From JAFGOG01 sp034429215 (GTDB lineage: Bacteria > Chloroflexota > Anaerolineae > JAAYZQ01), in the NCBI GenBank assembly GCA_034429215.1, contig DAOUGI010000039.1, forward strand, positions 5,739-69,738: a stretch of 64,000 bases of DNA, written 5' to 3'. Below, piece after piece: positions 56,724 through 64,000 of the stretch. The position numbers and the translations under genes were made by a program. Numbering within the stretch: position 1 is the first letter of the stretch; each line of letters opens with the position of its first letter. Under the pieces are notes generated by a model. That model had not been told where the DNA came from. It saw only the letters and a list, made by a program, of their open reading frames with translations, and did no database searches.

Positions 56724-58274
56724 ATGGCGAGAGCGCAGATCCTGGTTGTGGAAGATGACAGCATCATTGTCATGGAGCTCGAGGATAGGCTATATAGCCT
56801 GGGATACGCTGTCTGCTCTGCCACGGCGTACGGCGAAGAGGCGATCGATAAAGCGGCCGAGCTAGGCCCAGACCTGGTGCTCATGGACATCCGTCTAAAG
56901 GGAGCCATGGATGGGATAGAGGCCGCCGCCGAGATCCGCGAGCGCTATGACATTCCCGTGGTCTACCTGACCGCCTACGCCGACAGCAACACCCTACAGC
57001 GCGCTCAAATCACCGAGCCTTATAGCTATCTCATCAAGCCCTTTGAGGAAAGGGAGCTGCACATTGCCATCGAGATGGCCCTCTACAAGCACCGGATGGA
57101 GAAGGAAAGGGCGAGGCTGGAGGAACGGCTCTTTCAGGCCCAGAAATTAGAGACCGCCCAGGCTTTGGTGGCCGGCATCGTCCACGAGTTCAACAACCTG
57201 ATGACGACGATCATCGCTCACAGCTCATTCCTCCTGTCCTTGCTGGGTGAAGAGGATCCTCAGCGCCCCAGGATCGAGTTCATCAAACAGGCCGGCGAAC
57301 GGGCCGCTACCCTGACGCAGCAGGTCCTGGCTTTCAGCCAACCGCAGGGACCTGAGCCCAAGCCGTTGGACATCAATGCTGTGCTCGGCAATATGCGTGA
57401 GGCGCTCCAGCGCGCCGTCGGCGAAGGCATCGTGCTGAGCGACCGCCTCGAGCCGGGCTCTCTGTATGTCAAAGCCAATCAGGGACAGCTCGAGCAGGTC
57501 ATCATGAACCTGGTGATCAACGCCCAGGAGGCGATGCCTGAGGGCGGCAAGCTGGCCATCGAGACCGAAACCGTTACCCTGAACGACGACCAGATCCGGC
57601 ACATTCCCGGAGCGTATGCCGGGACCTTTGCCTGTCTATCGATTGCCGATACAGGCGTCGGCATGGATGAGGAAACCGCCAGGCATGTTTTCGAGCCCTT
57701 TTTCAGCACCAAGCAAAAGGGGACCGGCCTGGGCCTGCCGATTGCCAATAGCATCGTCCGGCAGTACGCCGGCTGGATCGAGGTCCGCAGCAAGCCTTGG
57801 CAGGGCTCGACATTTAGGATCTGCCTGCCCGTCTTTGTCGGCGAGCTGGAAAGCGGGGCCCCGGAAAGCGCGCTGCCGCCCGAATCGCAGGGAATGGGCG
57901 AGCGGGTCCTGGTTGTAGAGGACAACGAAGGCGTCCGCGCCGCCGTCTCGGAGATGCTCGAGTCGGGTGGCTATGTCGTATTCGTGGCCGCCAATGCCCG
58001 GGAAGCGCTGGACCTCTTTGAAAAAGAAGAGGGCGAGTTCCACCTGATATTCAGCGACGTGGTCCTGCCCGATGAGGATGGCGTAAGGCTGGTCGACCAG
58101 TTGCTGACCCGCAAGCCGGGAGTCTCAGTCCTCATGAGCAGCGGGTACATGGATGAGCGGGCGCAATGGCCGCTCATCCGTGCCCGGGGATTCCATTTCC
58201 TGCAAAAGCCGTTCGGCTATGACGAGCTCATGCCTGTCGTCAGGGAAATACTTGGACGCAGACACAAACAATGA
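56724..58274 (+). CDS. Receiver-histidine kinase-receiver hybrid protein
   Basis: The 516-residue soluble product has an N-terminal receiver domain (ED10-11, D55 in LMDIRLKG). A HisKA segment with H154 (GIVHEFNNLMTTI), HATPase (MNLVINAQEAMPEGG, DTGVGMDEETARHVFEPFF, GTGLGLPIANSIV) and a second receiver with D445 (IFSDVVLPDEDG) follow. It may receive phosphate from the kinase upstream and pass it on; no DNA-binding domain is present. AAGGAGG precedes the ATG. Confidence 0.92.
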   Translation: MARAQILVVEDDSIIVMELEDRLYSLGYAVCSATAYGEEAIDKAAELGPDLVLMDIRLKGAMDGIEAAAEIRERYDIPVVYLTAYADSNTLQRAQITEPYSYLIKPFEERELHIAIEMALYKHRMEKERARLEERLFQAQKLETAQALVAGIVHEFNNLMTTIIAHSSFLLSLLGEEDPQRPRIEFIKQAGERAATLTQQVLAFSQPQGPEPKPLDINAVLGNMREALQRAVGEGIVLSDRLEPGSLYVKANQGQLEQVIMNLVINAQEAMPEGGKLAIETETVTLNDDQIRHIPGAYAGTFACLSIADTGVGMDEETARHVFEPFFSTKQKGTGLGLPIANSIVRQYAGWIEVRSKPWQGSTFRICLPVFVGELESGAPESALPPESQGMGERVLVVEDNEGVRAAVSEMLESGGYVVFVAANAREALDLFEKEEGEFHLIFSDVVLPDEDGVRLVDQLLTRKPGVSVLMSSGYMDERAQWPLIRARGFHFLQKPFGYDELMPVVREILGRRHKQ

Positions 58275-58876
58275 AATGCGCTTTTTGTGACGCCCGGCCC
58301 CAGTTTCGCGACCGGCACACCGGCCAGTACCTCTGCCTGGAACATGCCCGGCTGGATGTGGTAGCCGCCGGCGGTCGGTCCCCCGGGCCCTCGCTCACAG
58401 TTCGTCCCGCGACGGCGGCCGACTGCGACCGCGTCAAAGAGCTGGCCCTCTACTTCTGGGACGAGACCGAGGTGGATTGCTTTGGCCGGGAGTATGACGT
58501 CTTGGCCTGCCCGGCCTTTCTGGCCTGCGATGGTGGCGACATCGTGGGGATGGCCTCCTATGCCGTCGAGCCTGGCTGGGATGCGCTCGTGCTGGTCATG
58601 CTCAACGTGCTGCCCGCCTGCCAGGATCGGGATGGGGGCGGCGCTCTGATCGCGGCATTGGTTGAGGCGGCGGCCCGGCTGGAACGGGCGCGCATCCTGG
58701 TCGCCACCTCGAACGACGATCTCTTGGCGCTGGCATTCTACCAGCGGCACGGCTTCCACCTGGTCGAGCTGATCCCTGGCGTCATCGCTCGACATCACGG
58801 TGGCGAGCTGGTCGGCTTTTCCGGTATCCCCGTCCGCGACGAGATCCATCTGGAGAGACCGGTCCCTACTTCTTGA
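58271..58876 (+). CDS. GNAT acetyltransferase with N-terminal zinc-finger-like motif
   Basis: The 201-residue product begins MKCAFCDARPQFRDRHTGQYLCLEH (a CxxC...C..H pattern for zinc). A GNAT domain follows (LTVRPATAADCDRVKELALYFW; VLVMLNVLPACQDRDGGGALIAALVEAA; LALAFYQRHGFHLVEL). The acetyl-CoA loop is QDRDGGGAL, off the usual Q/RxxGxG/A. ATGA overlaps the hybrid kinase stop. Confidence 0.8.
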   Translation: MKCAFCDARPQFRDRHTGQYLCLEHARLDVVAAGGRSPGPSLTVRPATAADCDRVKELALYFWDETEVDCFGREYDVLACPAFLACDGGDIVGMASYAVEPGWDALVLVMLNVLPACQDRDGGGALIAALVEAAARLERARILVATSNDDLLALAFYQRHGFHLVELIPGVIARHHGGELVGFSGIPVRDEIHLERPVPTS

Positions 58877-59339
58877 AAAGCTCCTGGATCTCCCTCGCGT
58901 GCGCCCGCTCGTGGTGGACAAAAACCGCTACGAGTTTGGGGACCGGGCCCTTTGGACCCCAGGAAAAGATCATCGGTTGCCCGAACTTGTCCGGCGGCAT
59001 GTTGAGGATGATCTCTTTTAGCCGATCGCGGGTGGCCGCCAGTTCCTTTGCTACCTGTTCGTAGCTGAGCGCCTCACGGGTAGCCACCGATTCGGCGTTG
59101 TAAAAATCGATGCCGCGTGCGGCGGGTGTGAGTGGCTCGCCGCCGTCGATGTGGATCTGTAGCGAAGCGATCGTCGCCTCATCCCAACCGCTCAAGTGAG
59201 CCAGCAGTTCCTTCAGCTTCCATGTGGGATAGATCTCGGTTTTGGTGTCGATGCCCGCCAACACCGCGAGCAGCTCGGTGCGCGCCTCGTCGAGTTGCCG
59301 GATCAGATCCTTCTTGGCTTCCAGGGTCCTGTCTTCCAC
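58866..59339 (-). CDS. DinB/maleylpyruvate-isomerase-like four-helix protein
   Basis: The 157-residue product fits the DinB-like fold: RQLDEARTELLAVLAGI, the first metal histidine in LLAHLSGWDEATI, and the second cluster in VHHERAHAREIQEL near the end. Such proteins bind a metal and often act as thiol-dependent transferases or stress proteins; the substrate is unknown. GTG 59339 has GGAGGG seven nt upstream and is preferred to GTG 59354. The 3' end overlaps the convergent GNAT gene by 11 bp. Confidence 0.72.
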   Translation of the reverse strand: MEDRTLEAKKDLIRQLDEARTELLAVLAGIDTKTEIYPTWKLKELLAHLSGWDEATIASLQIHIDGGEPLTPAARGIDFYNAESVATREALSYEQVAKELAATRDRLKEIILNMPPDKFGQPMIFSWGPKGPVPKLVAVFVHHERAHAREIQELFKK

Positions 59340-59530
59340 TCCACTACCCTCCACTCGGATTTGCTTCGCAGCCGCCCGCGTTGGCCTTGCAGGTTACCGC
59401 AGGCGTCACAGCCGCCTTATTACCACGATCGCCACATCGTCGAACATCGCCGCTGAACCGGTTGTGCCAGACTCTTGTTGCTCATAGCAGCCATTCTACC
59501 ATGATCGGCCATTTCCGTCAATCACCGTAA

Positions 59531-59559
59531 TTGACTCCTATTGCGTTCTGTGTTACCTT
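59531..59559 (+). promoter_or_regulatory. Possible rfbB promoter
   Basis: TTGACT (59531-59536) and TACCTT (59554-59559) are 17 bp apart, 33 bp before the rfbB start. The -10 box is weak. Confidence 0.4.
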
Positions 59560-59591
59560 ACGTCATCAGCTCGGATGGAGGGGGAAATCAG

Positions 59592-60629
59592 ATGCAGAAA
59601 ATCCTCGTCACAGGCGGCGCGGGCTTTATCGGATCCAACTTTGTCCGCTACCTCCTGGAAAAATACGCGGACTGCCACATCGTCGTCTATGACAAGCTGA
59701 CCTACTGCGGCAACCTCGATAATCTGCAGGACGTGGCCGAGCGTTTTGCCGGCCGCTACACCTTTGTTCAGGGTGACATTGCCGACGCGGCGGCCGTGGC
59801 GGCCGCCATGCAGGCGCACAACATCGACGTCATCGTCAACTTTGCCGCCGAGACCCACGTCGACCGCTCGTTAATGGAGCCGGACGCATTCCTCAAGACC
59901 GACGTGTACGGCACCTACGTCCTGCTCGAAGCGGCCAGGCAGCGCGGCATCGAGCGCTACCACCAGGTATCCACCGACGAGGTCTATGGCGAGATCCCGC
60001 CCGGCCATCGCTCGCTCGAAACCGACCCGGCCCGGCCGCGCAGCCCATACTCGGCCAGCAAGACCGGCGGCGACCTGCTGTGCCTGGCCTATCACAACAG
60101 CTTTGGCCTGCCCGTGACCATCACCCGCGGCGCGAACAACATCGGCCCCTACCAGTATCCGGAAAAGGTCGTGCCGCTGTTCGTCACCAACGCTATAGAC
60201 GACCAACCCCTGCCCCTCTATGGCGACGGCCGCCAGATGCGCGACTACCAGTACGTCATCGACCACTGCGAGGCGATCGACCTGGTCATGCGCCACGGCC
60301 ATCCCGGCGAGGTCTACAACGTCGGCACCGGCCACGAGACAGAGAACATCGTAATGGCCCACGCCGTCCTGGATCTGCTGGACAAGCCCTACAGCCTCAT
60401 CCGCCCTGTCGCCGACCGGCCTGGCCACGACCGCCGTTACGCCCTGAACGTGGACAAGATCCGCGCCTTGGGCTGGCAGAGCAGTCACAATTTTCCGCAG
60501 GCCATTGAAAAGACGGTGCGCTGGTACGTGGACAACGAGTGGTGGTGGCGCAAGCTCAAGAGCGGCGCCTATCTGGAGTATTACCGGCAGTGGTACGGCC
60601 AGCGCCTGGCCGAGGCCGGCCGCTCTTAG
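59592..60629 (+). CDS. rfbB: dTDP-glucose 4,6-dehydratase
   Basis: RfbB makes dTDP-4-keto-6-deoxyglucose, the start of rhamnose and many deoxysugars. The 345-residue SDR protein has the NAD motif GGAGFIGSNFVRYLL, NFAAETHVDRSL, catalytic STDEVYGEI (Thr-Asp-Glu) and YSASKTGGD (YxxxK), and NNIGPYQYPEKVVPLF. ATG 59592 follows GGAGGGGG. RfbA, C and D are not here. Its stop overlaps the convergent kelch gene by 3 bp. Confidence 0.93.
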   Translation: MQKILVTGGAGFIGSNFVRYLLEKYADCHIVVYDKLTYCGNLDNLQDVAERFAGRYTFVQGDIADAAAVAAAMQAHNIDVIVNFAAETHVDRSLMEPDAFLKTDVYGTYVLLEAARQRGIERYHQVSTDEVYGEIPPGHRSLETDPARPRSPYSASKTGGDLLCLAYHNSFGLPVTITRGANNIGPYQYPEKVVPLFVTNAIDDQPLPLYGDGRQMRDYQYVIDHCEAIDLVMRHGHPGEVYNVGTGHETENIVMAHAVLDLLDKPYSLIRPVADRPGHDRRYALNVDKIRALGWQSSHNFPQAIEKTVRWYVDNEWWWRKLKSGAYLEYYRQWYGQRLAEAGRS

Positions 60630-61948
60630 GGGTTGACGGGGACGATAAACAGAGGCTGGTAAGCCTCGTTCGTGCTCAGGTTGGTTCCGTTCCAACCACC
60701 GACGGCATACACATAGGGGGTGGACAGCGCCAATCCAAGCCCGCGCCATTGCCCGGCTATCGGCGTCTCGATGCGGCTCCAGGTATCGGTTCGGGGGTCG
60801 TAGCGCTCGTTGAACGCCAGGTAGCCGGTCATCGGTCCGCCGATCGCGTACAGGTATTCGCGGACGACGATCACCGCCAGGTCTCCCCGCTGCTGGGCCA
60901 TCGGCGCCCGGTGGGCCACGGTTCCCGTAGCAGGATCGTACGTGTCACACGTGTTCAACTCCGTGGCGCCGTCAAACCCGCCCACCAGGTAGATGAGATC
61001 GCCCAACGCAGCGGCACCCATAAGGCTCCGCGGCCGGTCGATGGGCGGCAGTGTCTCCCAGCGGTTGGCCCCGGGGTCATAGCGATAGACCGACGCCACA
61101 TATTCGCTCCCATTCCACCCGCCAAACAGGTACAGCTTGCCTTCCAGGACCGCCACGCCATAAGAGGCCACCCCTTCAGGCAGCGGCGACCGTTCCGCCC
61201 AGGTATCCTCTGCCGGATCGTACACCTCCAGCACCCGTTCAACCTGGCTGTCTGTTCCAACGCCGCCGGCCACATAGATCCGGTCCTCGATGACGCCTGC
61301 CGACACAAAACCCACCGGCGTTGGCTTGGAGCGGCGCGATGCCCACGTGTCGGTCTTGGGGTCATAGACCTCCACCTTGCTCGAAACCCCCTCGTCGCCC
61401 ACCCCGCCGATGGCATAGATCCGGTCGCCCCAGGCGGTTACCGCCAGGTGGGCCCGCGAGGTCGGCATCTGGGCGCGTGCGTGCCAGCGGGTGGTGTAGG
61501 GCCGCGAGGGGTTGATGGCAAACGGCTCCTCTGGATCGAGATTGCCCAGCGCTCCGTTCGATTTCACCGAGACAACCGACGGGAAAAGCAGAATGGCCAG
61601 CGCCACTGCCAGCGCCACAGCCAGGCTGGCCCGCTTGGCGGTCGAGAGCCGCGGCCATCGTTCCAGGACCGGCAGCGCAGGTAGCACAACGGCTGCCGGT
61701 GTTTCCTTCTCGACCCTTGCCGGTGCCTCCTGCCCCGGCACCTGCACCCAGCCCTGGCGCACAGCGACCATCGTCGCCTCGGTGCGCGACATCACGTCGA
61801 GCTTGTCAAAGATATTCCGCAGGTGAACCTTGACTGTATTGATGCTGATAACCAGCTCGCGCGCGATCTCCTGGTTGCTTGCTCCCGTAGCAACCAGCCG
61901 CAAGATCTCCATCTCGCGCTCGCTCAGCGCCGTCTGCTCACTCAACAA
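60626..61948 (-). CDS. Membrane-tethered LuxR-type regulator with extracytoplasmic kelch propeller
   Basis: The 440-residue product joins a LuxR helix-turn-helix at the N-terminus (LSEREMEILRLVATGASNQEIARELVISINTVKVHLRNIFDKL, about 8-50), one membrane span (about 107-127, LAVALAVALAILLFPSVVSV) and five or six kelch repeats (about 150-435, such as DRIYAIGGVGDEGVSSKVEVYDPKTDTW). No receiver domain is present. The geometry puts DNA binding inside and a ligand-binding propeller outside. TTG 61948 (or 61945) is the start, with GGAG upstream. Confidence 0.85.
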   Translation of the reverse strand: MLSEQTALSEREMEILRLVATGASNQEIARELVISINTVKVHLRNIFDKLDVMSRTEATMVAVRQGWVQVPGQEAPARVEKETPAAVVLPALPVLERWPRLSTAKRASLAVALAVALAILLFPSVVSVKSNGALGNLDPEEPFAINPSRPYTTRWHARAQMPTSRAHLAVTAWGDRIYAIGGVGDEGVSSKVEVYDPKTDTWASRRSKPTPVGFVSAGVIEDRIYVAGGVGTDSQVERVLEVYDPAEDTWAERSPLPEGVASYGVAVLEGKLYLFGGWNGSEYVASVYRYDPGANRWETLPPIDRPRSLMGAAALGDLIYLVGGFDGATELNTCDTYDPATGTVAHRAPMAQQRGDLAVIVVREYLYAIGGPMTGYLAFNERYDPRTDTWSRIETPIAGQWRGLGLALSTPYVYAVGGWNGTNLSTNEAYQPLFIVPVNP

Positions 61949-62042
61949 TCGACCACTCCAATCGGTCCACCAGCTTGGGGGTTATTATCGCACACAAAAC
62001 CCATTCGATCAAATCCCGTAATCCGAAATCTAAAATCGAGAA

Positions 62043-62897
62043 TTAATAGTGTGTCGTCATATCGATCAGCCCCTTCTCCCGCGCCTGGTGCTCGGACCAG
62101 CGGAAGAAATAGATAGAGCCAATCGCCATGACCAGCGTCGAGCCCAGCAGGATGAGCAGCAGTTGCCCGTCGCTGAAACGTGCCAGGCTTGGGCTGATCC
62201 CCTTGCTCACCTCCGAGCCGAGCAGCGACCGGCGCAGCGACTCTAGCCAGTAGGTCAGCGGCAAAACCATGCCGACAGGTCGCAGCCAGCCCGGCAGGCT
62301 GTCCAGCGGAAATATGGCCCCGCACACCAGGTAAAGCGCCCCGGCCACCGATTCGCCGACGCTCCAGTAGTGACGGGCCATCTGCAGCGTAGCCGCACCC
62401 AGCAGCAGCCCCATGACCGCCATGCTGGCCATGCCGATGACCATCGAGGCCGCAAAGTAGAGCCAGTTCACATCGGCCAGCCGGATCGACAGCTTCAGGG
62501 CCAGCAGCCCAAAGGCCATGGTGACCACCACCGACAGCGTGCCGGTCAGAAACCGGGCCATCCCCCGCCCAAGGAGGTAGAAATAGATCCGGATCGGCGA
62601 GATATAGATATACTTGAGCGTCTGGTAATGCTCCCGGTCGTCGATGATCGCCCAACTGACCCCCACCAGAATGCTGCCGACATAGATGTAGGCCGTATTG
62701 CCCAGGTACATGTAGGCGAAATAGGCGCTGCTGGTGTCGGTGCGGGCGATGACCCAGTACATCACCACCAGGATCATCACCGAGGTCACCGGCTTGACGA
62801 TCGAATAGATCAGGAACAGAAAGGGATCCGCCCAGTTAGACTCGATCTGCCAGCCGAGCCAGGTGGCCACGCGGAAACTGCGGGCAGCCTCGCTCAC
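62043..62897 (-). CDS. ABC-2-type transporter permease
   Basis: The 284-residue product has six spans in the ABC-2 arrangement (WADPFLFLIYSIVKPVTSVMILVVMYWV; LSLIYLV-like ALYLVCGAIFPLDSLPGWLRPVGMVLPLTYWLESLRR near the end). The start is GTG with GAGGAGG. It follows the second permease gene without a gap, and the two probably pair. No ATPase gene is adjacent, so the energy subunit must lie elsewhere. The substrate could be a polysaccharide or a drug. Confidence 0.85.
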   Translation of the reverse strand: MSEAARSFRVATWLGWQIESNWADPFLFLIYSIVKPVTSVMILVVMYWVIARTDTSSAYFAYMYLGNTAYIYVGSILVGVSWAIIDDREHYQTLKYIYISPIRIYFYLLGRGMARFLTGTLSVVVTMAFGLLALKLSIRLADVNWLYFAASMVIGMASMAVMGLLLGAATLQMARHYWSVGESVAGALYLVCGAIFPLDSLPGWLRPVGMVLPLTYWLESLRRSLLGSEVSKGISPSLARFSDGQLLLILLGSTLVMAIGSIYFFRWSEHQAREKGLIDMTTHY

Positions 62898-63719
62898 CTA
62901 GCGCCTCCTCTCGGTCAGCCGGCCCTCGCGCATCGCCAGCCGCTCCATGTACGCCAGGGCGAACTTACTCGCGCCGATGAACAGAACGGCCAGCACCACC
63001 AGCGCCGCAATCTCCACGTCCACGCCCAAAAAACCAAAAGTCGGGTTGTCCGGAAACAAAAGCTGGCGCATCGCATCCAGCCCGAGAGTCAGCGGGACGA
63101 TTGAAGCCGCCGCCGCTACCCACAGCGGCAGCTGGCTGACCGGAAAGTAAAACCCGGAGAACAGGTAAATCGGCTCCTGGAGAAGGTTGGAAAGGTGCCA
63201 GGCCTCCCGGCCAAAGAGCAAAAACAGCGAAGCGAACAGCATCCCCATCCCATACAGCGCGGCCATCGTAAGGGCGAACGCCACCATGAGCAGCGCCCAG
63301 TGAGCCAGCGAAAAGTCGACGCCGAACAGCAGCCATCCGCCGAGAATGATGATCGCTGCCCGTGTCGTGGTCATGATCAGCCCTCCGGCCGCCATCCCCA
63401 GCAGAATAGCCATCATCGACCCTGGTGCCGCGATATACAGCGACAGGTTGCCCGCGTCCTTGTCCCAATACAACTGCGAGCTCATTGACCACAGCACGTT
63501 CAGCCAATACGCCGTCATCGCCCCGCCGACTACCACCAGCCCGATATACTCCTCGGGGGCGTTGATCGCCCGGTAGAAAAAGACATAGGCTGCCGTCGAC
63601 AGCAGCGGCATCACCGTCTCAAAAAAGAGCCAGCTCCGCTCGCGGGTAGCCCCGATCACCCGCGGATAAGCGCGGGCGACCATCGTTCGCAGGAACAGCT
63701 CGGCGCCTTTAGCCATCAT
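62898..63719 (-). CDS. ABC-2-type transporter permease
   Basis: The 273-residue product has six spans and the same C-terminal pattern (LLQEPIYLFSGFYFPVSQLPLWVAAAASIVPLTLGLDAMRQL). Start choice: ATG 63719 (MMAKGAELF), with AAGGGATC upstream; a longer frame to 63776 would add a basic non-membrane stretch. It is transcribed directly into the other permease gene. Confidence 0.85.
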   Translation of the reverse strand: MMAKGAELFLRTMVARAYPRVIGATRERSWLFFETVMPLLSTAAYVFFYRAINAPEEYIGLVVVGGAMTAYWLNVLWSMSSQLYWDKDAGNLSLYIAAPGSMMAILLGMAAGGLIMTTTRAAIIILGGWLLFGVDFSLAHWALLMVAFALTMAALYGMGMLFASLFLLFGREAWHLSNLLQEPIYLFSGFYFPVSQLPLWVAAAASIVPLTLGLDAMRQLLFPDNPTFGFLGVDVEIAALVVLAVLFIGASKFALAYMERLAMREGRLTERRR

Positions 63720-63827
63720 CGATCCCTTGCCCAGGCCGCGCACGACAAACAATGGGCGGCGTTGGACGCCGCCCATTCTAGCATGTTGTCAACCGCAGGG
63801 CAAGAACGCACCGGGCAGAGGCGCCCG

Positions 63828-64000
63828 TCATTGGTACCGGTTGTCGTCCACCAACAGCTCGTCGCCGCCGACGACGTGGAACTGGCGGCCGACCAGGGGC
63901 GCGTTGTTTGGCGCCGACCAGTAGCCGCCGGTCATCGCGGGCATCTGGGGCTGCTGGGCCCCGCCCTGGATCACCACCACCGGCGGATAGCCGGCCGGCG
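63828..64000 (-). CDS. C-terminal end of an unknown protein (partial)
   Basis: The frame running in from the window edge ends at TGA (63828-63830) with 56 visible residues (PAGYPPVVVIQGG...NAPLVGRQFHVVGGDELLVDDNRYQ). The polar end looks like a secreted or surface protein, but it is too short to name. Confidence 0.55.
   Translation of the reverse strand, partial: PAGYPPVVVIQGGAQQPQMPAMTGGYWSAPNNAPLVGRQFHVVGGDELLVDDNRYQ

Overview
The window is a GC-rich bacterial chromosome segment, densely coded. It probably comes from a member of the Chloroflexota (Anaerolineae/Caldilineae-like). This is an inference from gene content: secreted proteins ending in tails such as LPVIMRNHEP or YLPLVLRNH, FG-GAP and kelch surface proteins, cytochrome c maturation genes mixed with zinc-ribbon membrane proteins, and dispersed non-coding repeat families. 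There is no rRNA or tRNA gene to settle it.

Layout. 1-12114 (all minus): copper genes csoR-copZ-copA, then a triple-thioredoxin-fold lipoprotein, then a cytochrome c maturation block (zinc-ribbon protein, ccmE, ccmF, zinc-ribbon protein, SHOCT-like protein, ccmA, ccmB, ccmC and the first codons of a probable ccmD). 12365-18066: a 14-repeat FG-GAP secreted protein, a dihydropyrimidinase-like amidohydrolase and a small unknown gene behind a structured leader. 18473-32851: an EF-G paralogue, a double-HTH regulator/histidine kinase/TPR cluster, DUF362-PHP-YbbR genes, padR-gmd, an MFS transporter, rsmG, dnaN and a methyltransferase. 32990-45819: an M28-like membrane peptidase, a broken acetyltransferase gene containing an MNT/HEPN toxin-antitoxin pair, a YadA-like/S74 surface fibre, a dehalogenase-like hydrolase with two acetyltransferases, a two-component system and a MacB-type export operon. 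45820-47305: an AT-richer accessory patch with a possible transposase remnant and unknown genes. 47309-64000: a glycosidase-like protein, a gamma-lyase/ornithine-cyclodeaminase-like/lactate-permease-like operon running into a PAP2 phosphatase and two large histidine kinases, rfbB, a membrane-tethered LuxR-kelch protein and two ABC-2 permeases.

Main discovery. The gene at 7214-9037 (minus) is read as three separate ORFs unless two in-frame TGA codons are decoded. Each TGA falls exactly where a DsbA-like domain has the first cysteine of its CxxC active site, giving U-P-Y-C and U-P-A-C. Each is followed by a stem-loop of the same shape and spacing (21 nt to a CGUGA loop), which fits a bacterial SECIS element. 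Other genes here use TGA as a normal stop, so a reassigned code is unlikely. The gene therefore appears to encode a lipoprotein with two selenocysteines, next to a cytochrome c maturation locus that shows no CcmG or CcmH and whose CcmE has the variant CxxxY haem-binding motif.

Other points of interest are the interrupted acetyltransferase gene, a perfect 16-bp inverted repeat between csoR and copZ, a candidate structured RNA at 18111-18234, two apparently leaderless transcripts, and the LuxR-TM-kelch architecture.
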